DNA of 64,000 nucleotides from Riptortus pedestris (Eukaryota > Arthropoda > Insecta > Hemiptera > Alydidae): positions 224,021,001 through 224,085,000 of the forward strand of contig CM032228.1 of the NCBI GenBank assembly GCA_019009955.1. Direction: 5' to 3'. Under the pieces are notes generated by a model. It made no database searches and had not been told where the DNA came from. It saw only the letters and a list, made by a program, of their open reading frames with translations. A program made the translations under genes and the position numbers. Below, piece after piece: positions 48,391 through 60,808 of this stretch; positions within the stretch are counted from its first letter, which is position 1; every line of letters starts with the position of its first letter.

Positions 48391-48844
48391 ATTGTGTGTA
48401 TATTTGCTTCAGTCCGGGTCTATCCAGGAATTGCTTACCAGTACTCTTTTGGTGTGGGCTTGGGGTTATCTACGTGAGATTGTTTCTGCTCGAAGTCGTG
48501 ATGTTAATTTGTGCAGTTGGTCTACCCTTGAACATTGCAGTACGTCTGTATATTCAGCTAGCTGGTACATATTTATTGGAGTCATATATTTGCTTATGTA
48601 TCAGTAATTATAAGCAAATAATTGTATTAAATTCCACTTTATCTACAAACTGGCTTCTATTGATAATAATGAAGTTAAAATATTTTATTTATCAATTTAC
48701 AACATTTTTTTTTTTGATCAATACTTCAGGAGCGTAAAAAGAGCATAAATTCCCGTAAAGTGAGATTTGTTTAGAGCGCTCTTCTGTATTGCACGGCATA
48801 TTGGAAAAGGAAAACCATGCGGAAGAAGATTTTATTGCTAGCTA

Positions 48845-49085
48845 TAAAACGGCTATAGCGTACTACATACCCGTTCCGGGGGGTGGGGGGGGGTGGTTGG
48901 CAAAGAAATTTCGGCAGCTATGGGGCTTTATGGGGGTGACGAGGGGCGGAGCAAGCCAATGGGAAGCCTGGATTCGCGCATGCCGCCTCCAGCTACCCCC
49001 AGCTCAAATCAATGCTATCATTCACAAATATACCCACCCCCGCTCTCTCTCTCACTCACTCACTCTCCTACTAACGACATTCATA
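48845..49085. promoter_or_regulatory. GC-rich unique stretch with promoter-like motifs
   Basis: A GC-rich patch with CCAATGGGAAG (CCAAT type), GGGGCGGAGC (GC box) and CGCGCATGCCGC (near the NRF-1 palindrome). The region is upstream of the known ChAT exons. Function is inferred from motifs only. Confidence 0.3.
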
Positions 49086-49139
49086 CAAATACAATTACTA
49101 TGACCCGCATGATATCAATCACCGGCCATTAGCCAATGT

Positions 49140-51460
49140 TGCTAGTGAGTTTACCTTAAACCTCAGAGGTTATATATCGCATCAATAAAATAACGAGACA
49201 CTAATTTTATTAGCTTAGCACTTGCACCATTTACAAAACCACAACTCCCTTATTTTCCTAGACTATTAAATATTTTAAAAAACATTATGTATTATCAATC
49301 ATTTCTGCCAGAATATTCAGTACGATGATCATTTTTGTGAATAAATATGGTCAAGAATTTGTGTCTGAAGAGTTCGATAAGAGTCCTAATGACAGATATA
49401 ATTTAGTTTACCTCTAGTTAAAGACAAGAATGCCTGTTACGTCATGTAATGTTATTGTCTCACTTGAAAGTCTTATATTTCGACAATACGAAAAGAAGGC
49501 ACGAATCATCATCATTCAGTCTCGATAGATAATAGGTTCAGCTCATGGTGATGTGACTAAAGGCAGATATGTTTCGCTACTTGCTGATCCAAGAAGTTTT
49601 GCTTGTAATAAGTTTGAAAAGACAAAAACTAAGTTGTGAAAGCATCTGAACATTCTGTGAAACTGTATTCACGTTTCCTGGTTTAAGTACTTAGGAAGGA
49701 TATATTTACAATAGCCAAAATAATTGTAGGTACTGGATTCTTCAGTGTTCTACAGAAAGCACTCCTCAATAACTATTTTTCCTATAATAGTGTCACACAG
49801 TTGATTTCCCACAAGGAAAATTCCCATAAATAATGTTTCAACTTCTGTACCTTTTATGGCAAATAGTACTGGTAGCTAAATCTGAAGAGTTGATAAAGGA
49901 TGCACTAAAATGTAGGACAAAAGAAAAAAATTCAAGAAAGCAACTAATTTTATCCAAAATAGTCCTTTTGCCATAAACATGTTTCAAAATGAATCATCAA
50001 GGACAATACACGCTAAGAATAATTTGAAAAATGTTGTGTGGTACTCCGAGAGAGACGAAAACGCAAGGTAAATATTTAAAATATTGTTTGTAGCCGTACG
50101 TAAAAAGTCGTTAAACTGTGTTCTAATGGTCTAAATATTAGAAAATATAATCTGTTAATTTTATTTATGTGCATACTAATTTTTATTTATTAATTTTAGT
50201 TTTTTTTAACCATTGAAAGTATATAGTTGTTTCGTAATTTCATTTTTCTTTATATTTTTTCATTATCTAGTTTCTGTATAAAATATTTTTTCTTGTTGAA
50301 TTCAAGGTCTCGTTTTTTATTTTTTTTTTTTTTTAGTTTATTTATTGATTAGTGTTTTTTTTTCTCTTTGGTTGCGTTTTGTTATTTGGTTGCGTACTTA
50401 TTTTCTTCTGTTCTAATTTTATTGTTTAATTTTTCTGTTAAGGTTTTCATTCTTTGTTTTGTTTATATTCATTGTTTTTTGGTGAGCAATATCGCCTCGC
50501 AGCGAACGCTCCACAATAAATAAATAAAATAATGGCCTTCAACCGGTGTTCCTGTATGCTTTGTATTTCGTGATAACCAATCCTGCGGAAACACCGTGCA
50601 TTTTCAACACAAAAGAAATTCATATTTTCAGCAACTTTTCCTTCTTGTTTAGAGCACGCATAGTTAGAGAATTTCTCCTTAAAAAGGTAACGTTTCACTG
50701 CAGGTTAAAAAAAATAAATCGTTGGTCAGGGAGAAACTTTTCAATTTCATTCCCCTAAATAACAAAAACGGTGTTCGTTCAAGTTTGTACGCTCAGCTCT
50801 CTCCAACTAAGAGTGTCTTTTTTGCCTAATACTTATGAACAACTGAATGTTTGTTCTCTATGAAACTTTTCCGGAATATGAACTTCCTCAAACTTTGTAA
50901 ATCTATCCAGAGGAAAGTAGAGAGTCAGCTAAAGTTCAATACCCCACTGATTGTTTGTAGTACGAACGAACTCTTTCAAGAACTTTCATGCTTTAGAAGT
51001 CTGTTTTGTTTTTGTTATTTACTTGTGACTTGATAAAAAAAAATACATAAGCCCGAAGATTACTGCATTTACTGTCAATAGTATTAACACTACAAAATTT
51101 GTATTTCTACAACCTTTGGTAAATAGGGAGGGGAAGTAGAGAAGGAAAAATCAAAATTACGAATTTTCCCCTCCCAATCAGGGGTTAGCTGTTCTATGTA
51201 TAGCTACAAGTTGAGCTATATAATGTCTCTTGTGAAATTTTAATTAAGGGAAACGAACTATAGGCGTTTCTAACGTGATTTTGAAAAATGTCGTGATATA
51301 TGATGGTAAAAATGCGACTTATTTTAAAGTTTTTCCCAGCGATGTGACCTAAAAAATAGAAACACAGAATCTCACACATATATAAATATATACCTAAATT
51401 TTTAAAATATATGTTTTATCATTCCTCAGTATTCAGTAATTAAACGGCTAAAGGAAAGAT
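49140..51460. other. No gene or repeat family recognised
   Basis: AT-rich sequence upstream of the recognised ChAT exons. Frames of 60-83 codons show no known motif. Confidence 0.4.
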
Positions 51461-51465
51461 AAGAA

Positions 51466-52121
51466 GCCCTTCACGCAGGGACTGCGTAAACTAAGCAGAT
51501 TTCCCACGCGAAGGTTTACAGTAAATAAATATACTTACAGGAATACTACTGTGAATGTTCAGTTGATTTACAATATAAGTTAATAATCTCTACAACGGAA
51601 AGCAGCAATGTTGAATTGTACACAAGCAGACCAGCCAACTTTGTAGCGCTGAGTAGATAGATAGACCGGAAAGACAAACAAATTAATGAAATTTATCTGA
51701 ATATATCATATTAATTTTATTGGAAACAATTTACCAAAGCTAGTGCTGTAATTTGTAATGAGTCAGAATCAGTTTTATCTCAATCAATCAAATTTTAGTA
51801 ATCAAAAATAAAAAAGGGGAATCAACAGAACGTATTTGCAGGTATCTTACAATGTAAAAGTTCAATGAGAACAATATTTGGTATTTAAGCTTCGAATAAT
51901 GTGGTTTATTATATTACAGAGTATTGTTCATGTAACACGAGTAGGTTTACTAAATGTTGAAAACTGTCAAATCTAAATATCTCGGTTAATATTCAAGATA
52001 GAGAATAAATCTATATAACAATATATAAAGTAGAATTAATTTGCAATAAGATATATTCTATACAAGTTTTCGTCATGAGTACGACCTTAATACCTGATTT
52101 CCCTTAAGGAAAATCTGCTAA
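51466..52121 (+). mobile_element. Family H copy lacking the microsatellite region
   Basis: 5' end CTTCACGCAGGGACTGCG and CTAAGCAGATTTCCC, 3' end TGATTTCCCTTAAGG then AAAATCTGCTAA. The part between CAAGTTTTCG and TCATGAGTACGACC is deleted. Confidence 0.8.
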
Positions 52122-52352
52122 AACCATGTTGGCAGCTGGTGTTTCGAGAAGTGTAAACAAGTAAAATCTTAAATAACATGCTTTTCATGAAAAATGTTAC
52201 TTGTGATCAATGTCCTTGATCATTTAATTTCCATTAGTATAGTTATCTTCATTATATTCATTGATATTAATACTACTTAAAGTCAAAGAACTAAGCATTT
52301 TGAAAGATAAAGTTTGATAATTAAATTTCGCCTTCCAGTTATTTTGAGCACT

Positions 52353-52778
52353 TTTACCAGATTTCCCTTGAGGAAAATTAGCTATTTAGGTGGACAAATT
52401 CGAAGATATCTCCATTACTACGAGTCCGTACGTTATATAGCCTATCTCTTTGCAAATATAACTTTTCATAAATTTAATGGTGTATATATAATTTTTTATT
52501 ACCTTGATATTAATCCGGATTTTTGCATATTTGAATAATCTCTTATTCCAAGCTTGAATACCAAATATTGTTTTCAACAAATCTTGACAAGATGAGATAG
52601 TGTGATATCGTCTTCAATTAAGATTTTATTTTTTTTACTCGAAAATGTTAATTTATTTTTCCTAATCATCGGGTTTTATTTAGAAATAAGGAATATAAGG
52701 TGAGCTGAAATCAGTGGTGTGCCATGTCAGCACATAGGAAATCTGCTTAGATTACACAGGCCCCAGCGTGTCATTTTT
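52353..52778 (-). repeat. Family H copy, minus, old
   Basis: TTTTACCAGATTTCCCTTGAG on the left, GGAAATCTGCTTAGATTAC on the right, many changes inside. Confidence 0.6.
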
Positions 52779-53484
52779 TGAACTCTGGCCGGGGACATTC
52801 TGCCAAAGGGAAATGGCTTTGTCTTTAATCAGTGATATGAGAGTGAACAACTATGTTTTATCAATCCACCATTGCTATTTGGTATATAAAGAATTAATGT
52901 ATATTTTCCAGGAAACCCAAACACGTCTTATTTCGAAATTTCCCTCTATTTAACTACAAATATATAAGGATGAATAAGAAGGCCAAGTCCTCTACTGGTT
53001 TTTAATATTATGCAGAGTGAACTTTCGGAGTCAACGCTCCATCCTCAGTGCCTGATTAAAGCTGCGTTGCCTGGACCACGACTGCCGGGGGGGGGGGGTC
53101 GCCCCAGCATATTCCAGAGACAAATATATAGTTCTTATACTACCACCTAAATCTATGAAATGTTTGAGAAAGTATTATCATTTTGGCAGAATAAATGGAT
53201 TTATGGTTCTTCTTATGGAGTATAATGAAATCATGTGTAAGATCTGTTCACTATTTCTTTAGCATCATGTTCTTTTTATGAAACGGTTTAATTTGATTTT
53301 TCTTTCACTTATATCGTTTTCTTCCTTCACAGTCCATCTGGAACTCTCCTTTCCTTGGTAATCACATATTTCCACTGCTTCTAAACAACTTAAAAATTTG
53401 TTTCTCATAAGGAATATTCTGCATAGGTGTATATCTGAATACTGCCTGAGCGGCCATTGTCTCATTTTAGCATATTTATCATAA

Positions 53485-53551
53485 GGAGAATTCAACTATT
53501 GAGATTGTACTCATAATGCTATTATAGAAAAATTTCCTCAAAAGTCCATTA

Positions 53552-53600
<49 letters not shown>
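53485..53600 (-). repeat. Family H 3' part, left half of a split copy
   Basis: TCAACTATTGAGATTGTACTC and AAAAGTCCATTAAAAATTA lead into a TA run (53557-53600), where the LINE begins. The matching right half is 57680-58080. Confidence 0.65.
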
Positions 53601-53601
<1 letters not shown>

Positions 53602-53639
53602 CACAACAACAACACCTCTGCAGGCAGTTGTTGTAAGAG

Positions 53640-54087
53640 CAAACTCAGTTTTGAGTTTACCATATGTAACATTTACCTGCCACCAAATGAAGCCATAAAT
53701 GAGTCAGCCATGCTGCAGCTAATTGACAGGCTCCCCCCACCTTACATCGTCGTGGGTGACATGAATGGATGCCATCAGTCCTGGGAACCATATACAACCA
53801 ACTACAGAGGAAATACTTTGAGAAGGATAATAGACTCTTCAGAAACATTACTCCTCAACAATGGTGAAATCACTCACATCTGCCCCAAAACAGGAACGTC
53901 TACAGCAATAGATTTGGCGTTCTGTTCCTCCACTTTATTCAACCACTTAACCTGGGAGGTTTGGCAAGACCAACATGGAAGTGACCACTTCCCGACAAAG
54001 CTGACATTTAAAGAGGAAGCTCCCAGAATCAAGAAGCACCCTAGATGGATTATTGATAAAGCTAACTGGATGAGTTCAGCAATTTAA
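53640..54087 (+). pseudogene. LINE endonuclease domain, C-terminal part
   Basis: It contains YIVVGDMNGCH (the GD-N motif), IDLAFCSS and QHGSDHFP (the SDH motif) of exonuclease-endonuclease-phosphatase enzymes. The N-terminal half is absent. Confidence 0.85.
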
Positions 54088-54592
54088 TCAACATAAATAA
54101 TTCCAGGATGCTCCAGATGATATCGAGTGGAATGGTTGAACATATAACAAACTGTATTATTCAGCCTGCTCTTGAAACAAATTCCCAAAACAAAAGGGCT
54201 TCCTATACCCAATTACGCACCTTGGTTCGATAGAAGACTGCCGTCAAGCAATAAAACTCAAGAACAAGGCTCTAAATATATTCCAGCGGAATCCAACAAA
54301 AGATAACTTAATAAGGTATAAAAAGCACAAAGCCATAGTCCGTAACATTCTGAAACTGAAAAAGAAGAACTCCTGGATAGCATATCTGATACAATTAGCA
54401 TGCGTACTCCAATAAAACAAGTTTGGCAGAAAATCCATAGTGTGGTTGGGAAACACTCTACAGAAATTCCGATTCTAAATATCCAAAACGAAATAAATTC
54501 ACTGACACCCAAGCGATTGCAGAATGCTTTGTGAGCCATTTTGCCGAAATTTCCAACGTTGCTCCGCCAAATAATTCCCAATATCCATTCTG

Positions 54593-55400
54593 ATGACGAT
54601 GTACACACAGAGGTCGGAGATCAGGAAAGCCAATTCCCAATATAATTACAATGCCCCTTTCACAATTTGGGAACTACAATGTGCAATAGACGATTTAAAG
54701 CCAACTACTCCTGGACCAGATGAAGTACATAACCAAATGATCAAAAAACTTCCCCAACCCGCAAAAACAGTACTACTTGCCCTATTCAACAAAATATGGG
54801 AATCATCAACATATCCCCAAGCCTGGAGAGAATATATAATCATCCCCATCATCAAACCAGGAAAAAACAAATATTGTCCCAATAGCTATAGGCCAATATC
54901 TCTGACCAGCTGCCTATCGAAGTTGTTGGAAAAGCTGGTGAATTACCGACTTACATGGATGATCGAAAAATTCAACCTCCTATCTCCAAGTCAATGCGGC
55001 TTCAGAAAGGGGAGATCTACAATAGACCAGCTAGTGAACATGGAAAAAGAGATATTAAATTCCTTTGCCGAAAATAAAGAAGCCATAGGCATATTCTTCG
55101 ACATTGAAAAGCATATGAAACTATCAGTCGAAATAACATTTTAAAAACCCTGTACAAGTGGGGATTCACAGGTACATTGGTCAGTTTCTTGAAAAGATTT
55201 TTGGCTAAAAGATATATTAGGGGTACGTGTAGGAGATTCGTTATCTAGTCGCAAAGAGGTGCTCAATGGCATCCCCAGGGAAGTGTGCTGAGCTGCACGC
55301 TTTTTGCGATCGGGATAAATTCTATAGTGGAGGTAATTCCTAGACAGGTCAAGGCATTTCTTTATGTGGATGAACCTCACTGTTTTTCTAAGGTATAGAT
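54593..55400 (+). pseudogene. LINE reverse transcriptase domain
   Basis: The 183-codon frame at 54593-55144 covers the fingers and palm (CAIDDLKPTTPGPDEV, WREYIIIPIIKPGK, GIFFDIEK). The block after 55141 continues in another frame with stops to KAFLYVDE. Loss of the second catalytic Asp and the frame breaks argue against activity. Confidence 0.85.
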
Positions 55401-56204
55401 GCCAAGACTGGATGAGGAAGAACATTTCAACATTTGCTGAACAACCTTCAGGGTTTGTCGGAAGACAATAATCTCCGTTTTTCTACAGACAAGACCAAAT
55501 GTCTTCAGTTTTCTCGCAAAAGGACGCCAAGTGAAAAGTCAAGGCTGAACTTGAATGGGCAGGCATTAGTTTTTGAAGAAGAAGTCAAGTTCTTAGGCTT
55601 AGTCCTCGACACAAAGTTAACCTGGGTTTCCCACATTAAGTATATTCGAGCAGAATGCTTTAAGAGGCTCAACATAATGAAAGTCCTAGCGAAGACTTCC
55701 TGGGGTGCAGACCGCAAAGCGATGACCATGGTATACATGAGCCTGGTCCAGTCCAAGTTGGACTATGGGTTGTCAAAGTATATTCATCAGCTAAAACCAG
55801 TCACCTCTTACTCCTCGACACTATCCTTCATTCAGGAATAAGACTGGCGACTTGGAGCCTTCAAAACCAGTCCAATAGTAAAGCCTTTGCGCAGAAGCTT
55901 CATTCCCACCATTAGTTTTTAGAAGGCAACAAGTCATCAATTCATACATCGCTAAGATGAAAATACAGCCCTCAAAACCCTGCATATAACACCCTCTTTC
56001 ACCCTACACGTATGATACTATACGATGAAGAATCAACGACGCGCTGCCCCACTAGGAATCAGACAAAGAATGCTCATAAGAGAAATTCATGAAATTACTA
56101 TAGAAGAAGCGGACTTGAGCCAGGATAAACCCTCATGGATGCATATATACTCCCAGAATAGACTTAAGTTTACAGAATACAGATATTAGTTTAGTCAAAA
56201 TCAA

Positions 56205-57054
56205 TATGGCCAGCATTTTGGAAAAATATGCCGACTTTGAGGTGATATACACTGACGGCTCCAAAAACAAAGATAATGTTGGCTGCGCAATAATTCACAG
56301 GGGCACTGCCCATGAAGTATAAATTACCTCCATACGCATCCATTTATAGTGCTGAATTACAAGCCATTGCTGCGGCACTATATCAGGCCATCATAGCTAC
56401 AATTACCAAAATCCTAATTTGCACGCGATTCTCTTTCTGCCATACAAAGCATGAAAAAACCTCACAGATCCGGAATCACACTAAACAAGATTAACAAATA
56501 TTTGGACATACTACAAACTCTGAAAAAAAACAGTAATATTTTTATGGACTCCGTCCCACGTTGGAGTAGTTGGGAATGAAAACGCAGATAAGGCTGCCAA
56601 GGAGGCTGCAGTAATGAATGGACCACCTAGTCAACTGTACGAAGCCAATGATGTGAAGTCTTGGCTGAGGCGCAGAGTTCGAGAAAGCTGGGACTCGATG
56701 TGGTCTGAAGTGCCTCTAACAAACAAGCTGAGGAAAATTAAGGCTACAACCAAACCATGGAGGACTGCAGAGAGGGGAAGTCGCCGAGAAGAAGTAGTAG
56801 TCACCAGGATGAGAATCGGACACACTAATTTGACCCATGTACATCTGATGACTAAAGAGGCTTGTCCAAAGTGTGAGTCGTGCCAAGTGCCACTTACCAT
56901 TCAGCACATTATTGAAGAGTGCCCAACCCTAGATAAGTTTTTTTCTAAGCATGGGGTTCCACGAAATGCAGCAGCAGCACTACAAGATTCAGGAAAATCC
57001 ATAGGCGCATTAATAAACTTATTAAAAGACATAAACTTATATAATAAAATTTAA
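56205..57054 (+). pseudogene. LINE RNase H and Cys-His tail
   Basis: DFEVIYTDGSKNKDNVGC holds the first RNase H Asp, YSAELQAIAAAL the Glu, and FMDSVPRWSSWE a frameshifted version of the 'W.P.H.G..GNE.AD' block. The final frame ends with a C..C..H..C tail and TAA. Confidence 0.8.
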
Positions 57055-57108
57055 AATTGTAATTTATAATTTAAATTTAAACAATTATTATTATTATACA
57101 TATTTATT

Positions 57109-57111
<3 letters not shown>

Positions 57112-57154
<43 letters not shown>

Positions 57155-57315
57155 TTATTTTTTTTTGTATAATTAAATGTTACGTTAGAAGTAAGTTTTG
57201 ATATGTTATATAAGGTACATGAAAGTGGATTTGTCTGGCCACATATTAATAATTATTAATTATATATAGATATAAACATATATAGAAAGTATAAACACGT
57301 AAGGCACGATGTGGG

Positions 57316-57347
<32 letters not shown>

Positions 57348-57485
57348 GAAATAAAAAGTGCTGGTTATCTATTTATTACTGTATATTAACGTGTTTTTAT
57401 TATATAGATAACATTATATAAATTGTTATAATAAATAAAAGAATAAGTATCCACGGACGTAAAAAAACAAAAAAAAAAAAAAAAA

Positions 57486-57532
<47 letters not shown>

Positions 57533-57540
57533 AAAAAAGT
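57112..57540 (+). repeat. TA run and two long A-rich runs after the LINE
   Basis: TA at 57112-57147, A run at 57316-57344, near-pure A at 57461-57538. They suggest more than one retroposon tail in this spot. Confidence 0.85.
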
Positions 57541-57679
57541 AAGCTGATGCAATGGACAAAGTCAGAGTGAACTACATAAATTATAATAATTATGATAAAA
57601 TATTATATGACGGTGTTGAGTAAGAAGAAGGGCATAATAACCTTGCAGTTTATTGCCCCAATAAACCCTAATCCTAATC

Positions 57680-58080
57680 CTATATATATTCTTGTCTGTT
57701 ACCCCTCTAACGGTCGCAATTTTTGTTTGATCGATACCAAACTCGATATATGTGTTTATTGCATAAATGAGATCAAGTTCGTTATCTTCTAAAACCGGAC
57801 CGAGTTGAGGGTAGTTAACAACTTAAAAAAATTAAAATATCTTCGTTTTTATACGTCTCATTTAAAAATTTTATAGAGCCATATCATATTGAATATTGTT
57901 TTCAGCCAGGAGTAAACACCGTATTCTTCTCACACCTTAGTAACAATAATCAGTTATATCATGAACATCTTTATTCTATGCTTAAATAACAAATATTGTT
58001 TTCATTGAACTTTTACTATGCAAGATATGTGAAAATATTTTATGAGTGGTGGCATTATTCAGCATTTTACATTATAAACT
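57680..58080 (-). repeat. Family H right half of the split copy
   Basis: It starts TTGTCTGTTACCCCTCTAAC then GGTCGCAATTTTTG, exactly what follows the TA run in intact minus copies such as 46929-47506. The left half is at 53485-53600. Confidence 0.65.
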
Positions 58081-58199
58081 GTGTTGTATTTATTTGGCCA
58101 ACAACTCTGTTTTTACCATCTCGTGGGTAGTGTCAATTAACTATTGAAGAAAGTTTTCATAAAAAATCACTTCACGACTTAATTTTATAGGTTTAAAGT

Positions 58200-58740
58200 T
58201 AGCTGGAAGTTCATTCGAGTAAATTGAAAAATAAATAGACCCAATATTGACCCTTGGGGAACGTCACAAGTAATTATCTGCTATTGCGAAACAACTTTAA
58301 GCACATTAGCATTATCAAGTTCCACTTTCTGATTGCAGTTACTTCGACAGGAAACCAATTTCAATTTATGCCATTACGTTCGAGCAAATAGAGTTCTAAT
58401 CATCCAATTAGTCGACGACTGTCTGTGTGCTTTAAATTGAAACAAGGAAATGGGGAATAAATAACAACCGTCATTCGTGTTTCACGGTTGAGATGCGAAT
58501 CATAGTTTAATTATCAAATTCAAATTTTGTTTGGCAAAGGAAATTATGGGTAGGCTAAAACAGAGCAGGTTATCAGGGTCTCGAACATTAATGTGTTCAA
58601 TAAAATGTGAACACATGAATGAATGAAGGGCCACCAAAGTATAATAAAGAATGCGCGAAGCTGACCACAAGACCCGTGGCAGACTTTCACTTATCAAGGA
58701 CTGAGGGGCGATTTTTAGTAAATTTAGATAAATAAAATAT
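58200..58740 (-). pseudogene. Non-LTR reverse transcriptase fragment, minus copy
   Basis: On the minus strand GTGACGTTCCCCAAGGGTC encodes the VPQGSILG block. The surrounding ~500 bp is a reverse-complement match to 62640-63140. Confidence 0.75.
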
Positions 58741-59194
58741 TACTTCTAAACTTTTCAAATCCTCTCGTACTTACTACTGCATGGTAGATTTAAACTCCTT
58801 TCCATCTCTTGGCATTTGAGGAAATTTTTTTCGAAAATCGAGTCTTTAGTGCAAACTACTCGTATATAGGAAATCTGCTAAGAAGGAACTCTAGCTAATA
58901 TATTTTGGCTTCAGAGTAGCACCTAACTTGGCTCTTCCCAACAACTGGTTAGAAAACTTATGTAGTCCATGCTCTATCTTGATGTAGTAGACTCAAAAAT
59001 TAAACTTCTTAGACACCAGGTTTGTATAGTGACAAACTTGTTTCTCCACACATCAGCATTTCCTTATATTTCTTCTGGCTCTTCCTGCTGTTTTGAAGTC
59101 TAATAAAACCTCCACTCCTAGCCGAAGCCTTTCAAATCCCCTCCTACTTACTACTACTCCATGATGGATTTTACTCCTTTCCATCTCTCAATAA

Positions 59195-59311
59195 TGATTG
59201 AACGGACCTCATTTTCGTCATCTCCTAAGTGGGATCGATGGATACATGAGGATTTTTTTTTCGGAAATCGCACAACCACAACATCCGATTCCCCTCGAGG
59301 GAAATCTGTTG
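59195..59311 (+). repeat. Family H 3'-end fragment
   Basis: AACGGACCTCATTTTCGTC to the hairpin GATTCCCCTCGAGGGAAATC. Confidence 0.7.
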
Positions 59312-59339
59312 AAAAAAAAAACACGCAACAACAATGACC

Positions 59340-59700
59340 ACCAATTATAAGCAGGCACAATACTATTGGACGAGATAAAGGGAGCCTACCCCAGGCAGTA
59401 TGACTAATGCTGCTGTAAGCGGTGGTTATCACAAGGCCCGGGGACACGTGCCTAATCATAGCGTGCAGCGGTCAAGTGCACTCGACGCTCTCCTCGCAGC
59501 CCTCTCTCTAGTAATACCTCGTGTCACTTCCTCTCTACCTTACATTCATTCCCTCTACTAGTCATTATTTTAAATGAGCACTCCAGACCATGCTGGCGGT
59601 GTGTGTCTCGGCATACTGGCTTCGATCAAACATAATCGCGACGAATTAATTGCGTCCCTTCTTCGAACACAAGAGCGGAAGACTCTGTAAGACTTCTTTT
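59340..59700. promoter_or_regulatory. GC- and CpG-rich unique island with a candidate first exon
   Basis: Base composition is markedly richer in GC than the window and no repeat family matches. A CACGTG E-box lies near 59446. On the plus strand an ATG at 59574 opens 38 codons (MSTPDHAGGVCLGILAS.., ending RTQERKTL) that overlap a good GTAAGA donor at 59687. The product is not recognised. It could be a first exon of a plus-strand gene, a ChAT-side promoter on the other strand, or chance. Confidence 0.3.
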
Positions 59701-59723
59701 ATGTTGTCAGATCACATAAAAAG

Positions 59724-59819
59724 TCCGTCACGAGGGAGCTGCGTAAACTAAGCAGATTTCCCTTGTGCTGCTATGTCACACTTCATCTCACCTCAAATAT
59801 ATTCTCTATTACAATGAAA
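59724..59819 (+). repeat. Family H 5'-end fragment
   Basis: TCCGTCACGAGGGAGCTGCG then CTAAGCAGATTTCCC, breaking off just before the next complete copy. Confidence 0.7.
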
Positions 59820-59825
59820 AAAAAG

Positions 59826-60620
59826 TCCGTCACGCAGGGGCTGCGTAAACTAAGCAGATTTCCCTCGTGAAGTTTAGTAATAGATAAATATACATACTGC
59901 TAACACAACACCGTGAATAAATACAAACGGAAATAAGAAATGTTTCATCCAATTTCAATAACCTGCCGACAGGAAGCGTTAGGTTAGAAATGTAAAAAAA
60001 CGGGTCCCGGCTCACACCGGAAAGAAAAACAATTACTGAAATATATCAGAATATATCACATTAATTTTATTGAGAGCTGTTTACTATATCTAGTACTGTA
60101 ATTAATAATGAGTCATAATAATTGTTATCTCAATCAATAAAATTTTAGTTGTCCAAAACTTTAAGATGGGGGGGGGGGGGAGTCACCAGTGCATATTTGC
60201 ATGTATCTCGTATAATAAAGGTCTCTTGAATACAATTTTTGGTATTTAAACTTCCAATAATGTGATTTATTATGTATCAGAGTATTGTTTACGTAACATG
60301 AGTAGAAGTGGCGGTTTGGTGAAAACTGAAAAATGCAAATATCTCGGTTAATATTCAAGATAGAGAATAAATGTATATAACAATATTTATAGTAAATTTA
60401 ATTTGTAATAAGATTGATTCTGTATAATTATTCAATCCGACCTATAGTAACGGAGATATTTCGAATTTTCGAAAATCCTCCCCTCTTAACCCCCCCTCCC
60501 ACTAGTTCGAATTTAGCCGTTAACGAACTTGATCTTTCTTTTCACATAAAACGCTTAAATATGAAGTTTGGTAAGGATTAAACAAAAATTGCGACCGCTA
60601 GAGCGGTAACAGACAAATAT

Positions 60621-60659
<39 letters not shown>

Positions 60660-60802
60660 TATAGATATATATATACAGTTTTGAACGGACCTCATTTTCG
60701 TCATCTACTAGGTAGGATCGATGGACATTTGAAGAAAAATGTCGAAAATTCCGTCATGAGTACAACCTCAATAGCTGATTTCCCTTAAGGGAAATCTGCT
60801 AA
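59826..60802 (+). mobile_element. Family H complete copy, first of a tandem pair (977 bp)
   Basis: 5': TCCGTC, hairpin ACGCAG-GGG-CTGCGT, AGCAGATTTCCC. Middle: a 13-bp G run, ATATCTCGGTTAATATTC, CGACCGCTAGAGCGGTAACAG in forward sense. Then a (GATA)n/TA tract at 60622-60676. 3': GATTTCCCTTAAGGGAAATC and TGCTAA. There is no ORF longer than chance, so it is non-autonomous. Confidence 0.9.
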
Positions 60803-60808
60803 AAAAAG

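Larger units (their letters stand above)
53601..57058 (+). mobile_element. I-type LINE, 5'-truncated and inactivated
   Basis: Domains in order: endonuclease end (53640-54090: ICNIYLPPNEA, YIVVGDMNGCHQSWEP, GSDHFPTKL), linker (CRQAIKLKNKALNIFQRNPT), reverse transcriptase (54593-55400: TPGPDEVHNQMIKKLP, NSYRPISLTSCLSKLLEKLV, SQCGFRKGRSTIDQLV, PQGSVLSCTLFAI), thumb (55434-55841), RNase H (56210-56500: YTDGSKNKDNVGCAII, SAELQAIAAAL) and a Cys-His tail (56614-57054: MRIGHTNLTHVHLM, CQVPLTIQHIIEEC). Endonuclease, reverse transcriptase and RNase H together fit the I superfamily. Frameshifts separate the pieces, and the catalytic FxDD motif reads YVDE (about 55358), so it is dead. Confidence 0.9.

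Noticed and set aside
48789..49132. ORFs of 104 and 79 codons in the GC-rich island
   Set aside because: Composition reflects G runs and CT repeats; the two frames overlap and neither resembles a protein.
57660..57690. CCTAAT repeats resembling telomeric (CCTAA)n
   Set aside because: Only three imperfect units, with an extra T, within repeat debris.
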